Shown: piece after piece, positions 1 to 11,697 of the stretch
How the letters are laid out: the number at the start of each line of letters is the position of its first letter
Position numbering within the stretch: position 1 is the first letter of the stretch
NCBI GenBank assembly: GCA_031002005.1
Contig: JARYHS010011408.1
Span: 222,869,473-222,933,472, forward strand
Direction: 5' to 3'
Source of the DNA: Vandiemenella viatica
Taxonomy: Eukaryota > Arthropoda > Insecta > Orthoptera > Morabidae
Length of the DNA stretch: 64,000 nucleotides
Position numbers and translations under genes: made by a program
The notes under the pieces: generated by a model
Seen by the model: the letters and a program-made list of their open reading frames with translations, nothing else
Told to the model about the DNA's origin: nothing
Databases searched by the model: none

Positions 1-103
1 TTTCTCAAAAATTCGAAAAATTTATTATGTTTCTACGGTTCCAGATGCTAGTTCTAATCATTGCCAGAATTTCTGCATTAAATCGTACACAGGAGTTCTA
101 CAC

Positions 104-128
104 TTAATATTATAAATGCGAAAGTTAC
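104..128 (+). mobile_element. Helitron 5'-end fragment
   Basis: The bases taatattataaatgcgaaag match the characteristic start of the Helitron family whose fuller copy begins at 21335. The fragment is cut off by the SINE-A copy that begins at 129, so only the terminal piece is left. Confidence 0.5.
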
Positions 129-355
129 CACCGAGCGTGATGGGAGAGCACTAGAATTCTGGCCTCACATTCGAGAGGACGGGTGTTGAAATACCAGATT
201 TAGGTTTTCCATAGTTTCTCCAAATGACTCCAGATGAATGCCGGGTTAGTTCCGTCAAAAGGCCATGGCCAAGTTCCTTCCCGTTCTTTGCCACCAGTCC
301 TATCCCGCATCTAATAACTTGGACGAGGAGTAAAGCCAAAAGCAAAAAAAAAAAA

Positions 356-393
<38 letters not shown>
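129..393 (+). mobile_element. SINE-A copy, full length with long poly-A
   Basis: This copy of the window's main tRNA-derived SINE has a head (ctggcctcacattcgaga), a damaged B box, a conserved body (tccaaatgactccagatg, aaaaggccatggccaag) and a tail ending agtaaagccaaaagc. A run of more than 40 A residues, broken only by 'gc', follows. The long A tract marks the 3' end. Frames reading through it are not genes. Confidence 0.85.
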
Positions 394-396
<3 letters not shown>

Positions 397-928
397 GAGA
401 AGGACGCACGATATTTTTCGAGATAAACAACATATTTTGTCATGGAATTTTGGAAACTAATCGAACAGTGACAGACAGAAGAATATTGTGTGTAAGACCC
501 TGTAATGTTATATTGATCGCTCAGGCTTCGGCTCTCTCGCAGTCAGTTTGTGTATGATCTGCTTTAACTGGGATATGGTTTTACTCTCATATCAGTACAA
601 GTTATATTATTTATTTCATAATGGAAGAAACACCTGAATTGTTTTTAAATTAATGACTGAATACGCAAAGAGATACCATTTTTTTTCGAATGTGGGGAGA
701 ATATTTACCTTAGATAGTATAATTGGCTCGGAACGAGATCTCATGTCTTTTTTTTTTTTAGATTGCAAGCAAGACTTGAGAGTTTACTTTCGCTGGAAGA
801 AAAACAGAGAAAAATTTGGTATATACTGATTTAAAACACCAAGTGTTATTGATTTACCTAAAACACGACGGAAGTGGGCATTTCTTACTTTCAACAAATA
901 CTATACAAATATTATTTTGCTATACCAA
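394..928. other. Intron sequence, no feature recognised
   Basis: AT-rich single-copy-looking DNA between two SINE-A copies. I see no coding frame with family similarity and no repeat signature. Confidence 0.5.
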
Positions 929-1181
929 ACCGAGCTTGGTGAGGGAGCGGCGTGACACTGGCCTCACATTCGGGAGGACTCTGGTTCAAATTCCCGTCCT
1001 GTCATCCAGTTTTAGATTTTACATTGTTTTCAGAAATCATTACAGGGGAATTCTGGGATGGTTTCTTCAAAAGACCATGAACAAATTTCTTGCCGTTCCT
1101 TGTCTCCAGTCCTTTCCTACTTCTAATGACTTGGAAGTTCATGCGGCGTAAAGCCCAATAAACAGAAACAGAAACAGAAAC
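929..1181 (+). mobile_element. SINE-A copy with (cagaaa)n tail
   Basis: Head accgagcttggtgaggg and cattcgggaggactctgg, body atggtttcttcaaaagac, tail gcggcgtaaagcccaataa. It ends in four cagaaa units instead of pure A. The B box is mutated (ggttcaaattccc). Confidence 0.85.
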
Positions 1182-1534
1182 GATTACCAAGCCGTTTAAG
1201 TTGAATGGCCGTGGAAGGGATTTTTTTCTTAAATTACAATTATAGGACCTTCTTATCTTCAAGTCTTTAATCATTTTTTTATCGGCTGATATAAATTGAA
1301 GAAACACGTGTCAGTTGTAACAGTTTGTAACAGTACAATCTTCAGTAAATAATCGAAACAGCTTCAAACTTCAGTTTATTAGTTTTCGCAGTTAAGAATT
1401 GTTTTGGCATATTTACATTATTTTTCCTAACATGGTTATTCCAAATCGAAATATTTTATTTGTACATACATCTAACTGATATTTTGCCTACGCTCACACC
1501 ACTATTTGTAGTTATGAAACGAGATTGCTTAGTG

Positions 1535-2526
1535 CAGGGGTGGGCAAATAGCGGCCAGCGGGCCACATGCGTCCCATTTAATTATATATACATTTTTTTT
1601 CCGGTACCCCAAAGACAGCATTAAAAAAATCTGCACTATTTGCAGCTGATTGTATTTGAGAAATTGAATGAACTGAATGAGTCACTGCAGAAAAGGGGTC
1701 GTTTCCATACAAAATGTGCAAGCTTGTAAAATCATTCAAAACAGAAAATCTAGGTCTAGTTTTAAGGCAAACAGGCGAAGGAAATTTTCGTCGTTTCCTT
1801 CTGTTAGGAAAACAGAAAGTGCCTGAAAGTGTTTCTGCTATAATTACAGATGGTCTGCAGAGTTTGGAGAACTAGATCACAAGAAAATTTCAATACTTTC
1901 AGAATACTGAGCCTAAATTCAATTTGCTCTCTTATCCCATCACTGCTGATATTGACACAGCATCTGAGAAGATGCAGCTTGAACTAACTGACATAGTCTG
2001 ATCACATAGTGAAAGAAATGTTAAATGCTGTGATATTAATTGAATTTTAAAAATCTCCTTCTGCTGAAAATTTCATAGAAATAAGAAATCTGCTGCGAAA
2101 ATTCGCTCTAGATTTCGGTCTGAATATATTTGTGAGCAAAGTATTTCTTGCTCAAAGATGAACAATAGTAAATATAGACGATATTTGAAAGGCCTTAATT
2201 TGCATGTTGCGATTAAAATCTTAACAAACAGTATCACTACTCATTTTAAAAAAAATTGTAGAAAAGTATGATAAGGTACAGTTGTATCATTAAACTTATT
2301 CTAAAATTAAACGTATTTATAGCTGTAGATGACGTGTGATTAATAAATAAATTGAATAAAACTGTTACTATTTTATTTTATTTATATTTTTTGTAATTTT
2401 GGGTACAATTTATATTTTTTCTGAAACACAAAGTTAACTAATTAATGCAATCATTTTAAGTGGTGCGACTTTGTTTTAACCTCCGCTTCCACAAATTGGC
2501 CCTAGCCAAACAATTGTCCATCACTG
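1535..2526 (+). mobile_element. hAT transposon relic (GTF2IRD2/ZBED5-like transposase)
   Basis: The element is flanked by a perfect 8-bp direct repeat, gcttagtg, at 1527-1534 and 2527-2534, which is the target duplication length of hAT elements. Its ends read cagggGTGGGcaaat and, inverted, cagtgatggacaattg, an imperfect hAT-type inverted repeat. Inside, broken frames give pieces such as PITADIDTASEKMQLELTDI and LRKFALDFGLNIFVSKVFL, recognisable as the transposase family domesticated in vertebrates as GTF2IRD2. Stops and frameshifts are frequent and much of the gene is missing. This copy cannot encode a transposase. Confidence 0.8.
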
Positions 2527-2534
2527 GCTTAGTG

Positions 2535-5080
2535 GATTCAGTGCTTTCGAAAGAGACTTAATGAAAGTCGCCATGTGTTTTAAGCTTCTACAGACAGCAG
2601 ACTCGCGTGTTTTTACTCGTCGACAGCGTCCCATTGGCTGTTGTTGCTGCACAGAGATATGTTATCGCGTTTCCTTAATGCGAGATGCTCGAAGCAGGCA
2701 GCACTCCCGTTTCTCCTAATGTTCTTAGTGGAATGTTTGCTGCGTAAGTGCCGCAGGAATGACTATGATAAAACGGTCCTTTCAAGAAATGCCCAGCGAT
2801 GTTTACACTGAGCTGTAAACTTCTCCTTTTACAGAGCGAGATGACTTGGGTCGAGTATGCTGGCCTCAGAACCGTCACCGCACCATATTAATATACTCGC
2901 TCGGTTCAGAAAGGGGACACTAACAACGCGTATTAGGTGTTACAGCACTGATTCTTGGTATGGATATTTCTTTAGGCAGCCACGTAAAAGTAGATGAAGG
3001 TGATTTTGGGAACGTAAAATGACAATGTATGGGTGCTGATTTATAACTCTCATGTATCAAACATTTTTCTCCAACATTAAGCGGTTGCAGCATTGAAGAC
3101 ATGAACTCAGGAAGTGATAATAGAAAAAAATTCCGTACTTCTGAATGAAAGACGAAACAGTATAGAGCATTCACTTATCAATCTATCGGTTCGTCTGTCT
3201 GTTACAGCTTCTAAACCCTTCAACTTAAATTTTTTTAATGTAAATTTTGGGGAGTGTATCCCTGTTACTGGGCTTTATTTGTAGTCATCTCAAAGGCTGA
3301 TTTTAGTGGAAATTGTGGTCTTTTACACTGGAATGGTAGATCTGAAGGAATTATTGAAATGCGAGGAATCAGCACTACACAAACTGCCAACGAGAGAAAC
3401 AAAGCCCTTGCGACCGATAAAACATCACACACGCAATCCTTCTGTCTGTCATCGTTCGATTTTTTCAAAATTTCATGACAAAAATTAATACTTATCCCGG
3501 AAAAGTATCCCATGTCCTCCCTAATGATATATATTATTTTCTTGTCAAGTTTCATCGTCATCGATTTAGTCGTTAAAACTCAAGAAGCGGGCAGAGTCAC
3601 TTTTTTATTAGTAATATTAGTGTAGATGAGCTCACTTCTATTTCCGTCACAAAGAAGTGGTGTAGATCTAAAACCATTATACAGTAGTTAGAGCGTAGGT
3701 CTTACGCAGGGTGTACGCTTACCATAAGAACTGCTTTTCGCAACGCACGAGAGCAATAATCCGTGTGCACCTGCTAAGGCGCTCTGGCACGCAACGCAAC
3801 CGGCTGAATATTCATCGGGAGAGCCGGCATTAGGGATTTAAATGCCGACCGCATTGTTCCGACGCACACCTGCGCGCCCCGCTATTGACTACTGTGCTCG
3901 CGGGCAATAACAAGGTCTTCGAACCGCGATACTCCACCAGCAGATTGACGTGGATAGTAACACGTGTTTCGCAAACCAATTTTTCAAACTTGCAGTAAAA
4001 TACTGTAAGACAGGTCTGTCTTTGAAGATTTTATCAAAAAATGAAAACTTCCCCTTGATTATTACATGAATACTTTTCTCTTGTAAATAATTGTTTAAAA
4101 CTACATTTTGTAGTGAGTAAAACTCAGTTGTTTGGCAATACTAAACACAAGAAGGTTTTACGCAACGAATAATATCTTCGCCGGAAGATGGAGCCAGAGC
4201 CAGGCTCCGTAAGGTTGCTATGTATTTTTACGCGGTATCCCGGTGGAAAGCCCGAGAAGATTTTACGCAACTGACTCGCCGAGAAAGCCTACATTCTTTC
4301 AACACAGACTAGGGTTCACTTACCTGCTACCATGTTTGATGCTTTCGAAAGTATTGGATGATTTCGTTTCTATTTGTATGCACCTTCCAATTATTTTTTA
4401 AAGTGAAACTTCTTTGGAAGGGAAGTTTTGTTAGCGTTACGCGTTAAGTGCGCTTGTGGTGTAACGTTCTGCGCATGCGCACTTAACGAATATTTTAAAT
4501 GCAAGCAGCTACGATAGTATAAATGAACGAAGTTTTTCTCAGCGTTGTACTTTGATATATTCTTAACGGGAAAGTAATTGAATTATTTTGTTGTTTAAAC
4601 ACAATGTTTCGACTACTGTATTCGCCATCGTCATCTTTAAACTTTTTTATCCCCTTTTGTCGTTCGAACGCTATCAAGTCTAAATGCTTGTTAATTTCGC
4701 AGTTAATGGCTTTATATATCTTTAACTGATAAGCTCAAGCAATATCTGACTGCAAGTTTTCTGGTACATTACAAGACTCTTGAGCAAATTAATAATGGTG
4801 TGTTATTTTTAAACGGTTTACACTGCAACTCACTAGGATTTAACGTCGGTTCATCTTGAAGATATCACTTGAAACGCTATTAACCAGTATTAACCAGTTC
4901 GAATGTTTTGAGGCTTTCTATGCCATCTGAAACGTACTATTCTTCTTTTTACTTTCAATCGTTAGATTAGTGGATACATTTTCTTGAGAGATTTTGAATT
5001 GGGGTGACATCCCATTGTCTTCCCCAGTGGAGGATTTATTTTTACATGTTTATTGTTTTGTTTGGATATCTGTGATTGTA
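2535..5080. other. Intron sequence with a GC-richer patch near 3700-3930
   Basis: No coding or mobile feature recognised. The patch at about 3700-3930 is distinctly less AT-rich (gcgcgccccgc, ccggctgaatattcatc) than its surroundings and might be a conserved non-coding block, but nothing in the sequence alone proves this. Confidence 0.4.
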
Positions 5081-5575
5081 AGTTCGGTGTAGTGTGTTAT
5101 TAATGAATGAAAGTTAGAAGAAGGGAGATGTTGAAACTTGGGGTCGGTCCGCTCAGGCCCACTGTTCCGAAGGACGTTAGGGTACTCCAAGCTAAACATC
5201 CCCATCCGATCGACAGTGTCGGATTCCCACACGCCGTAAGCACTGTGGAAAGGTTTGTCATTCAACCTTTTTTTTTTGCTTATGGCTTTACGCCTTGTCG
5301 ACGTCGAGTTCATCAGAGGCGGGAAAGGATTGGGGGAAGGAACAGGAAGCAATTCGGCCATGGTCTTTTGAAGCTAGCATCCCGACATTCTCTTGGAGCG
5401 ATTTGGGGAAACCATGGAAAACCCAAATCTGGATGATGGGACGGAGATTTGAGCCTGCGTCCTCCCGAATGCGAGGACAAATCGTTACCGCTCACCCACC
5501 ACGCTCGGGGGATTTAACCCAGGACCTTAGTGCACAATCTGGTGATTAGGAATTGTGTACAAACACCTCTCGTAC
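5081..5575 (+). repeat. Unclassified repeat 'D', copy 1, split by a SINE
   Basis: The segments 5081-5267 and 5509-5575 together match the single uninterrupted segment at 8395-8652 in inverse orientation. Shared landmarks are tgaatgaaag, agaagggag, ttccgaaggacg and gtgcacaatctggtgatta. A SINE-A copy (5268-5508) separates the two parts. Copies ttcaacc/tttaacc at the junctions may be an imperfect target duplication. I do not recognise the family. Confidence 0.7.
5268..5508 (-). mobile_element. SINE-A copy, reverse orientation, nested in repeat D
   Basis: Read on the minus strand it has head ccgagcgtggtgggtgagcg, body catggtttccccaaatcg, tail gacgaggcgtaaagc and a short poly-A. The nesting gives relative age: repeat D was already in place. 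Confidence 0.87.
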
Positions 5576-5654
5576 CTAGCAATGAGGAAAGGACTTGGTA
5601 GGTGTTTGTACGTAGTGTGGCACATTATAGGGCAGAGACGTAGACACTGAGACG

Positions 5655-6777
5655 AGAGGATAAAAAAAGGATAGAAGCGTTTAAGAAGTTCATATGGAAG
5701 AGATTGGAGATGATGATCAGCTGGATGGGGAAAGCGAGTAATTTAGAAATGCTTGTAAGGATTGGTGAGTGGAGGAAGCTACTGAAAGTCATAAGAGAAA
5801 GGAAGAAGAACTGGATGGGACACTTGTCGAGAGGGAAGTGCTTATTAACAAATGCCTTGGAAGGACTCTTCCATGTGTAATGTCCAGCCTCTGCTGTCAT
5901 TGATTTTCCATCACCTCTCCATTTGTGAGACATTTCATCCAGCCGTTTTGGAAGACAGGGAAGGTTGGCAAATTCCTGCTGGCGTCCTGTTGTCGGCGAG
6001 GTTGCTTTGTTTGACGCAGGTAGAGATGCCACTCCCGGAGGCGGGGGGTGAGAGTGGTCAATACGTCGCGGGCACTTGGGGGCTGGACCCCGTATATTCC
6101 GCATGTGTGTGTGTACGCGGACTTTTCAAAGAAACGTGGAGGACGCGTTTTTGTCATGACATCATTTGTAGTGCTGTTTTTCGTCATGTGCTGCCAAGAA
6201 TGAACCCATCTAGTTGGTGGATGGCATTGAAAGGTTTTCATCATTGTGAAGGAAATATCGAGGTCACCGACAGCTTACTCCATAACGATAAGTGATAAAA
6301 ATTCATATAAACATTTACCCAGTATACGCCCAAACTGATGAAGTTTCATGATCTCCCTAGCCGGGAACAATTTGTTTATTGTCTGTCAGTTTCTGTTCTT
6401 TTTCTTTTGCTGGCTGAGTTTCAATTTTTGGTGTAATGTTAAACAAACATGTATTTCTTTCAGTGTTTTATTCATAAATGTATTCTTTATTTTAATTCCG
6501 CACTCGTGTTTTCCTTTTGTAATTAGAGGGTGTAATTTAAATTTAAGCCTGCTTTTTGCAATTAAAAATAAATATTAAAAGAACATTTTTTTAATAATTA
6601 AAATCTTGCATCTCATGCACGTAAATGTTTTCTCGGCATAACAAGCCTAGACATTTCACATGGGAGGAGAGTAAAAGGAAGAAGGGGTACAAGATGATAG
6701 ATGAGATCAAGAGAAACGGAAATTACATGGACCTGAGGCAGGAAACAGAGCATGTTGAGCATGATGATGATGATGAC
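5655..6777 (+). mobile_element. LINE 3' end, split by about 0.8 kb of foreign DNA
   Basis: The part at 5655-5860 translates to the C-terminal signature of endonuclease-RT LINEs: RIEAFKKFIWKRLEMMI, then KVIRERKKNWMGHLSRGKCL and LLTNALEG. The next expected residues (a basic patch, then YKMIDEIKRNGNYMDLRQE) appear only at 6661-6760, followed by a (gat)n tail at 6760-6777. The intervening 5861-6660 has no similarity I recognise and looks like a later insertion. The reading frame is broken. Confidence 0.65.
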
Positions 6778-7276
6778 CTCTCCTTCCCTGCCATTCAAAC
6801 GTGATGATGAAAATGTTTTCCACCATCAAGACTCGTACCAGCTAGCCCTGTTTCTAGAGCCGGGCAGCATTACGGTGCCGCAACCAACTGAACCAACGGC
6901 CGGGAAAACCTACTCTTTAAGAACACAAATCATGTGGTCTGACAGTGTTACTACGGTTTTAAAACGGAGTTCTTGGTTTGATATCCGCGGGGTAGGCGCT
7001 CTCGGAATGCGGAACTCGCCCACCTGCTGCGGGGAATGACACGCATTCCGTTTAATTGCTTCCATTACCACTCCGCTTCATGACAAGCATTCGTTAGAGA
7101 AACTTTACTGCCATGACATCTCGCACATGTTGTTGTGCTGAATAACTGCTCATTCGATTTATTTCTGTTCTTTTACTTGCCTGTTAACCTGTTAAACTTT
7201 TTTCAGTTCTTGAACATGCTCCTCAGAAACCCTACTGTTTTTTATTATTTTTTTTAAAGTAAACTTTTATGTTGTC

Positions 7277-7455
7277 TCAGAGTGGTTGTAGCGTGTTTCC
7301 CTCAAATCATAGGGTTCGGCGGTTCGAGTCCGGCCACTTAATTATGTTGTGCATGTTGTGCATGTTGTGCATGTACAATGTCATCTGCGATGCTGTGAAT
7401 ACGAATACTTGAGGAATCATATATGTACATTCACAGAATTGATACAGGCTTGATA
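7277..7455 (+). mobile_element. Probable SINE-B copy (tRNA-like)
   Basis: A tRNA-like head ends in a perfect B box, ggcggttcgagtccggcc, identical over its core to the SINE-B copies at 15.6 and 30.1 kb. Distal similarity (gaggaatcatat...cacagaattgatac) is weak. Inside are four tandem tgtgcatgt-type units (7346-7372). It has no anticodon arm consistent with a functional tRNA. Confidence 0.45.
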
Positions 7456-8066
7456 AACCGATATACACTTGGAATTAATAAAAATATTATGAAACTGACT
7501 GAATTTATGCTATGTTTTCTTTTAAAAAAGTTATGTTGGTAGAACATTTTGTATTGAATGCGAAAGCAGAGTGGAACTACCTAAATCAACAACAACATTA
7601 GTTCTGCGATTAAAAGTCAGTAACTCCAAACTGATTCCATAGTTGATATGTAATGCAATAAAAATTAGAAGCGATGTAAACGAATAACTTTGACAGAGTG
7701 GAGATACAAAGTTTTTATTTGAGAACGTAAAACGTAAGATATTCTGTTTTAACGAAGATACATATTGCTTTTGATTAATGGTATCAAAATCCTTATCAGA
7801 GCCAAAATCACAGAGTAATGCTGCCAAGGCCCAGACAGAATATTAAGAACGAAACCTAACCATTAAGCTGAAATTTATTTGAGAATTATGGAAAATCAAA
7901 CAGGGATGAACCGCCTGGAATTTCAAGAGGGATAATGTTGCAGTATGTTTGGACGGTAAGAATGAAAGTGTAGTGTATTTCTTGAAATAAATGAAATGTA
8001 CTTTTCATTAAATTGTTCCTTTACACAGTTTCAGATTAAGTCCAAATATCATCGGACTTTTTTTAT
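7456..8066. other. Intron sequence, nothing recognised
   Basis: AT-rich DNA without a repeat signature I can name. The 98-codon minus frame here has no family features. Confidence 0.45.
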
Positions 8067-8268
8067 TTATGGTTTTAGATCTCGTCGAGATCATTAGAGG
8101 AGGCGTGGGACTGGGGAAAAGGAACGGGAAGGAATTGGGCCACGGCCTTTTGATGGAAGCATCCCGGCATTCACCTGGAGTGATTTGCGGAAACCATTGA
8201 AAACCTAAATCTGGATGTTCGGACGGGGATTCAGTCCGGGGTCCTTCCGAAAATATTACCGGAGAATT
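8067..8268 (-). mobile_element. SINE-A copy, reverse, head truncated
   Basis: Minus-strand body is clear: aggtgaatgccgggatgc, tccatcaaaaggccgtgg and the tail gacgagatctaaaacc. The tRNA-like head beyond the B box is missing or scrambled. Confidence 0.78.
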
Positions 8269-8394
8269 ACACCTATCCGATAGAAGCAGAGGCTGCCCCG
8301 TTAGTTGATTTGAGTCCGGCGCCTGATAGGTTAGCTAGTTCCAGACCAAGTGGTGGAAAAAATTTAAATATGAAGATTTGGCCGGAAGGGAAGG

Positions 8395-8652
8395 AGAGGT
8401 GATGATGCACAATTCCTAATCACCAGATTGTGCACCAAAGTCCTGGATGAAGTCCCAAACGTCTCCAAAGTGCGAATGAAGTGAGCGCAAACGACACTAT
8501 TGATGGGGATTGATCCGTGGGATGGGAATATTAAGCCTTGCACCCTCACCTCGGCGTCCTTCGGAAAAGTATACCTGTATGGGAAGGCACCATGTTTCAC
8601 CTGCTCCCTTCTTATTGCTTTCATTCACAACACAAACTCTACACTGAACATA
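8395..8652 (-). repeat. Unclassified repeat 'D', copy 2 (uninterrupted)
   Basis: Inverse match to 5081-5267 plus 5509-5575. It represents the state before the SINE insertion seen at 5268. The repeat contains no long open frame and no terminal signature I recognise. Confidence 0.65.
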
Positions 8653-9089
8653 TAAACTATCATAGACATCCACACTACAATACTGTCACTCTTGGGAAGG
8701 CAACGAGAAACTGCCCTGGTTTATCTTTCCAAACGTTCCCATGGAAGGGTAAACATCCCCCCTGGAACCGCCTACGGACCAGGGTATGGCTTTAGTAGAC
8801 GAGGAAATGCAAGGAATGTAATAAAGTGACATTTTTTCCTAAACACCAGGTTATGTAAATCTTTTCAAAGTAGAGTTCCTAATTTTATAAACTACTACCG
8901 CACTTCTAATGAAGCACTGCACTGGACCAAGATATAACGAACACAAGTTCATAAAACTGCTGTCACGTCTTCTATCAGACTCATTCAAATGCTTGTCTGG
9001 TTCCTCCTGAAAAAACTGTTGTTCCTGTTGTTTTAGGGCGCGCCAACGACTGCGTTATTAGCGTCCTGAAAAGACATAGCTTTCAGTTA

Positions 9090-9111
9090 GGGAGCATTCA
9101 TTAATTACGTA

Positions 9112-9159
<48 letters not shown>

Positions 9160-9270
9160 TGACTCCCCCCTTATAGTGAGCCACTCTTTACAATGTGCCA
9201 CACCACTGCTAGAAAAACTTGTAGGTTTTTTTTTCAGCTCTCCAGTATCAAAGGCGGATTTAGCTCCCCC
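9090..9270. repeat. MITE fragment with a poly-T expansion
   Basis: The start gggagcattcattaattacg is a variant of the terminal repeat seen at 47418 and 52525. It is followed by a run of about 40 T (9114-9153) and aaatctgactcccccc. The opposite terminus is not found, so this is a fragment. Confidence 0.45.
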
Positions 9271-9714
9271 TAACATTGAGATTGATGTCTTTTACAGACT
9301 ATGAAACGTTTATAGGTAGTTGCATCGCGTTTTACCGATATTTGACGCTAATTATGGCCATCTATCGGTTCTCGTCTGAAACCCGACAGCAAACATTAAA
9401 TGGCAATAGGAAAGCTGCCGATTCAGTGAACCGAAGTTACTGAACACGGTAATGTAACACAAGGACAATGAGTGAATTACGGAAACATGGGAATAAACTT
9501 AGGAATGAATAAAATAACAGCTGATGGCAAACTATGTCAAATTTTAGTTATTAAACAAACAATTATACAAATTCAATTGATATTTCTATAATTTTCGAAA
9601 GATTTAGCTCTCCCTAAGAAAGTCATGTGATAATCTACATTAAATCTCCAGTATTATATGACTATGGTTATAATCAAACATTATAATGTTTTCTGTTGTT
9701 TTGTTTTTGTCTTT

Positions 9715-9836
9715 CTTTTTAGAGCTTTCGGCTCATCTTTGTCGAGCGAAGTCATTGAAGGCGATTAGAATTGATTGAGGATTCGAGACAAGGACCAGGA
9801 AGTATTCGCCCATAGACTTTTGAAAGCCATTACGAG
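9715..9836 (-). mobile_element. Degenerate SINE-A fragment
   Basis: Weak but ordered matches to the SINE-A tail half on the minus strand: gacaaagatgagccgaaagc, then the tcaaaagtctatgggcga block. The head is absent. Confidence 0.5.
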
Positions 9837-11037
9837 CTGTGACCTTATAATTGCAAGGGTTGTAATACGCGGATTAATACATAAATTATACATCCAATAA
9901 GCTACTGATGCCGCACATCGTGATCAATCGCAAGCGGCCATTTGCCACGAATTGTACTGCTCACCGCTAAATAGTGCCAAAAGAAATTGGTTCTGCTGCT
10001 TTTGTTTATGGACGATTCGCGCAAAAGAAAAAAATATATTTCTCGGCCTGATGTCTGCTTTTTATTCATAGCAAAATGAAATAGCAATTTACACGGAAAT
10101 ATCCTTGCCTCTGCCCTATTACACACTGCACAGTAACATATTCATATTGTGTCAGGAAAATTCATCATATATTTCACAGTTGTTGCTGTGATCATGTGAT
10201 GCCAGCGTTTTACAATTGTTTCTGCAGAGTGCACATGTTATCTTAGCGTGTCAATATGTAGTGAAATTGCGGTTTTTGTGAAGTCTCAATTCGTAACTTT
10301 TATGTTGCTTCACGTCTAAGGTAAGTGTGATTTCGCTTCCATGTACACTTTTTCTTAAAAGGTATGACCACAGGAACGTATGTGGTAAATTTGAAGCGAA
10401 TATCACAAGTCCTCCTTACTCCATTCTTATTTTACAGCTACCATTGCAAGGCTTTCATTTAATTTAGCCCACACAAATACTTTATATAAAAAGAAAAGAT
10501 TTTGCTGAACAATATTCAAACGAAAGAACTGCAGTTACCATGGAATACTGCATTGTCGGTAAAGACAAAAACATTAGTTCCATTTACGCCCAGCAACGGT
10601 GATGCTTTCTAAACTAATTTACGGAGCGGTTAACCCATTGTCTATGAGGTCGGCCTGTTGAAAGCCTGCATACTGCATCCAACGAGATGACGCATGAGGT
10701 CAGCTGCAGAGCCAGCGGAGAAAGTACGAGACGTTTCGTGTTAGACAATGTCCCGCGCCCTCCTTGTCCTGGGCTAACAAGGCTGCGAAGTCGCCTGACA
10801 GCCGTCCCACGCTGTTTGCGCCTGTCCTCCGGCCCTATGATTTATTGTGATGTTATGATGATTGACGAGTGCCTCGCTTCAGCACTACAGTGCGGATTAG
10901 CCGGTCGGCTCTGTTTGAAGCACGACGTCTCTGCCAATCAGCAACGGTAGGAAACGTTCCGTCACACACAGCCACATGTTAATTCAGTACGACAGCTGTT
11001 TCGGTGGACGCTTTAGTAGTGCAGTAACCCGGATTAT
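9837..11037. other. Intron sequence with a GC-richer block at 10620-10930
   Basis: Nothing coding is recognised. The 87-codon plus frame at 10687-10950 follows from the higher GC content and has no domain features. Confidence 0.4.
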
Positions 11038-11187
11038 ATTTTCGGTTATGGCCTTATGCCTCGTAGACTTCGAGATCATTAGAGGCGGAAAAGGACTCAG
11101 GGAAAATAATAGAAAGGAATTCCTTCATGGAATTTTGGATGGAATCCACCCGGCATTCTCCTGAAGTGATTTCGGGAAACAATGATA
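11038..11187 (-). mobile_element. SINE-A fragment, reverse
   Basis: Tail and body only: tatggccttatgcctcgtag, gagatcattagaggcgg, cccggcattctcctgaagtg. It stops near the end of the body, directly before the next copy. Confidence 0.78.
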
Positions 11188-11198
11188 ATGCGTTTTTT

Positions 11199-11427
11199 TG
11201 GTTTTTTTTTTTGCTTATTGCTTTACGCCTTGTAGACGGCCAAGATCATTAGAGGCGGGATGGGACGGGGGCCAAGGGAAGGGGAGGAAGCATCCCGGCA
11301 TTCGCCTGGAGTGGTTTGGGGAAACAGTGGAAAACCCGAATCTCGATGCCCGGACGGGAATTCGAACCCGCGTCCTCCCGATCCCTAATGCGAGGCCAGA
11401 GTGCTACCACCCAACCACCACGCTCAG
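11199..11427 (-). mobile_element. SINE-A copy, reverse, left arm of an inverted pair
   Basis: Near full length in reverse. It has a T-rich start (A tail), the tail gtctacaaggcgtaaagc on the minus strand, a good B box (gggattcgaacccgcg in inverse sense) and the head ending ccaccacgctcag. About 40 bp of body between the body and tail blocks are deleted. Confidence 0.85.
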
Positions 11428-11448
11428 TAAGTTGGATACCACATTTTA

Positions 11449-11697
11449 GCGATCGTGGAGGTTGAGCGATAACCTTCTGGCCTCGCATTCTGGAGGATGT
11501 GGGCTCGAATCCCCGTCCGGGCACCCAGATTTGGATTTTCCATGATTTCCCCAAATCACTCTTGGCTGATGCCGGGATGCTTCCTCCATAAGGCCATGAC
11601 CGAATTCATTCTTATTCTATTCCCTGGGTCCTTTCCCGTCTTTAATGGATTCGACGCTGACGAGGCGCAGAGCTATAAGCAAAAAAATAAAAAAGAT
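11449..11697 (+). mobile_element. SINE-A copy, forward, right arm of an inverted pair
   Basis: Head gatcgtggaggttgagcg and ctggcctcgcattctgg, B box gggctcgaatccccg, body atgatttccccaaatcac, tail gacgaggcgcagagctataa, A-rich end. It lies head-to-head with the copy at 11199, only about 20 bp apart. Confidence 0.87.

Noticed and set aside
3254..3561. Overlapping frames on both strands
   Set aside because: Short, mutually antisense and without family features.
5852..6295. 147-codon plus-strand frame
   Set aside because: It starts inside a LINE remnant and runs through unknown inserted DNA; no recognisable domain.
7345..7375. CRISPR-like direct repeats
   Set aside because: Four contiguous 9-bp units without spacers, in a eukaryotic intron; a simple microsatellite.
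9114..9153. Poly-T as a reverse retrotransposon tail
   Set aside because: It lies inside a MITE-type end with no SINE or LINE body adjacent, so a homopolymer expansion is more likely.
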